Below the pieces are notes generated by a model that was given only the letters and a program-made list of their open reading frames with translations, had not been told where the DNA came from and did no database searches. Positions 20,523 to 22,179 of a stretch of DNA of 22,179 bases are shown piece by piece. The translations under genes and the position numbers were made by a program. This DNA comes from Apostichopus californicus. Lineage: Eukaryota > Echinodermata > Holothuroidea > Aspidochirotida > Stichopodidae. Location: assembly GCA_020650975.1 (NCBI GenBank), contig JAIPMN010011426.1, positions 1 through 22,179 on the forward strand, written 5' to 3'. Every line of letters begins with the position of its first letter. The stretch's first letter is position 1.

Positions 20523-20540
20523 GGGTTGGGTTGGGGTGGG
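20523..20540 (+). other. Canonical G-quadruplex motif
   Basis: GGGTTGGGTTGGGGTGGG fits G3+ runs with loops of 1-2 bases, so a stable intramolecular quadruplex is expected on the plus strand. No gene is visible next to it. Confidence 0.75.
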
Positions 20541-21949
20541 TTGGAGGCAATGATTGTTCTCGTCCACGTCATACAGTCTATCACCGTCCGTCCGCCCATG
20601 ACAGTAAGCCCTGCAAATCAATTCACTTACAAAACTATACATTCATCCTTTCAGTGTCTTTATTGTTACTATATATGCCATGCAGTCCTATACTTGCGTA
20701 CAGTGCCAATACATGCATGCGACAGCCTATTTGTAGGCCTGTATTGTTCATAGCACACTAAAAGTGCAGTAAGATAGTCACCATACCGTTATCACATGAT
20801 AATCTGTATGGTTTCACGATACCAGCAAAGTTTATATGCTCTCGAAGGCCGATCTACACATTTCTTTTTCTCTTGCTTTGGATTGTCATTTCTGAATGCC
20901 AAGTATTATGTGCAGACACTACGTAAACTTCTCCAACAGCCTCATTGTCGTCAGAATACTTGTCACATGTTTTAAGAGATATTATCAATACGCCCCCAAA
21001 TAAATGTATCGATATGGGTTCTCCCTGTCGTTATACTGAGTATTACCCAGTGATACATAGCCAGGTTAGACTGATAAACAGTTTGAAGCCATAAACAGAA
21101 AACAACTTAAATATGCTGGTTGTAACACCATCAATAAACAACTGGTTGTTAGGAAAACGTATTGAAGCTGCCCTGGATATGCTAGGGAAGCAAAATCAAT
21201 TTTCGTAAGCAAGCAGCATACGTTTACATAAAACAAGAAGAAGGTTGAATTGGTTCAGGAATAAATTAACCGTCCACACCTACGTTAAACTATACTACTA
21301 CTGAGTTCTCAACTGCGCTCACAGCGGTACGGTGTGCTATGCTGTACTTAACGTAAGAAATAAATATGAAATGAAGAGTTCGGCGTGCCATACGCCATGA
21401 TCTGTTAGGCATCCTAATGTGTGCTACGCGTATGACCCTCCCTCAACCGGTGTGTTAGATCAATTTAAGATGGCACACTATACCCGCCAGGCTGGTTAAG
21501 ATATGTCCTCCTGCACCAACCTCTACCCCTTGCTGTCCGTGCATTCGTAAATCGTCTGATGTACCCCTTCCACGCCCTTCTCTTTCTCTTTTCTGCTCCT
21601 TCCAATTCTTCATTACATTTAAAGTTATTGTGTTGACGCTAGCTTGCATGCACACACTCTCATTAACATAATTATGTCGAGCTGCGAAATAGCTGCCATG
21701 ATGTTATTTCGTTAGCATGTGTTCATTATAAACTGACTCTGATACAGGCGTCGTACACACCTACAATAATTCACGGTAAAGGCTATAATTGGAATTGACA
21801 TTGGACCTGCCATATGTAAGCCATAGCAACCGCGCTATGGTCAATCGAGTTTGTGTCGTATCTGTTTGGAATGTATATATGTGTAAGCATTAATATTAGC
21901 TAAGCCTGCTGTTAATCAGCATGATGGCAAAATAAAGCATCTTAAAGAC
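20541..21949. other. Intergenic; no gene seen
   Basis: Only short unsupported frames are present. An AATAAA at about 21931 on the plus strand is isolated, with no coding sequence before it, so it is not called a poly(A) site. Confidence 0.4.
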
Positions 21950-22069
21950 TTTTTGTTCTACTATTACTATTATTAATATTTCTTCTTCTTATTATTATTA
22001 TGATTGTTATTATTATGATTGTTATTATTATGATTGTTGTTATTATGATTGTTATTATTATGATTGTTG

Positions 22070-22104
<35 letters not shown>

Positions 22105-22179
22105 ATAATAATTATTATTATTATTTTTTTTATTATTATTATTTTTATCATTATCATTATCATTATCATTATCATTATT
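21950..22179. repeat. Composite ATT/ATG-rich tandem repeat array, running off the right edge
   Basis: Three sub-blocks are visible. The first is an imperfect 15-base unit, ATTGTTATTATTATG, repeated about five times with GTT insertions (about 21995-22075). The second is a (TTA)n tract with an inverted TAATAATAAT stretch in its middle (about 22075-22143). The third is a (TTATCA)n tract at the end (22145-22179). The Ile-rich open frame on the minus strand is just translated repeat. Confidence 0.9.

Noticed and set aside
20502..20761. Two plus-strand ORFs (83 and 76 residues)
   Set aside because: Gly/Trp start comes from the G-rich tract; no splice sites, motif or paralogue.
21942..22175. Ile-rich minus-strand ORF
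   Set aside because: Translated ATT/ATG repeat array.

Overview
The window is a piece of a eukaryotic, almost certainly animal, nuclear genome. It is AT-rich, has long intergenic tracts, genes split by GT-AG introns, microsatellites and a decayed non-LTR retrotransposon, and it shows no bacterial gene organisation. The immunoglobulin-type receptor fragment, a CR1/L2-like LINE 3' end, a tRNA-derived SINE relic and recurring short 'aggcct' words fit a marine invertebrate, possibly a deuterostome such as an echinoderm. That placement is an inference.

Layout. (1) Positions 1-1975, minus strand: the 5' part of an immunoglobulin-superfamily receptor gene. Three exons (1975-1583, 1080-863, 236 to the window edge) join in matching phase and encode a signal peptide, two cysteine-rich Ig-like domains and the start of a Thr/Ser-rich stalk. 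The rest lies beyond the left edge. (2) 2037-3794: intergenic, no gene seen. (3) 3795-10800 (copy A) and 11930-18400 (copy B): two direct, diverged copies of a 6.5-7 kb block, separated by a 1.1 kb unduplicated spacer. Each copy carries one two-exon gene on the minus strand (A: 7406-7044 + 5820-5452; B: 15346-14996 + 14013-13711). The predicted proteins are 243 and 217 residues, helical and without a signal peptide, with a glycine run between the two exon-encoded halves. I do not recognise the family. (4) 18401-21940: intergenic, with a G-quadruplex motif and homopolymer tracts. (5) 21950-22179: a long ATT/ATG-rich tandem repeat running to the window edge.

Comparing the two copies is the most informative thing here. 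The middle of coding exon 1 differs at only 2 of 237 bases, both synonymous, while introns and flanks differ visibly and carry many indels. Exon 2 differs at 17 of 303 bases, 12 of them amino-acid changing. Copy B ends about 20 codons early. Copy A has gained a truncated LINE whose intact empty site is still present in copy B, so the insertion followed the duplication. Several segments are specific to one copy and have no counterpart in the other.

No tRNA, rRNA, CRISPR or other RNA gene was found. Exon borders are inferred from splice-site sequence, phase and paralogue comparison only.
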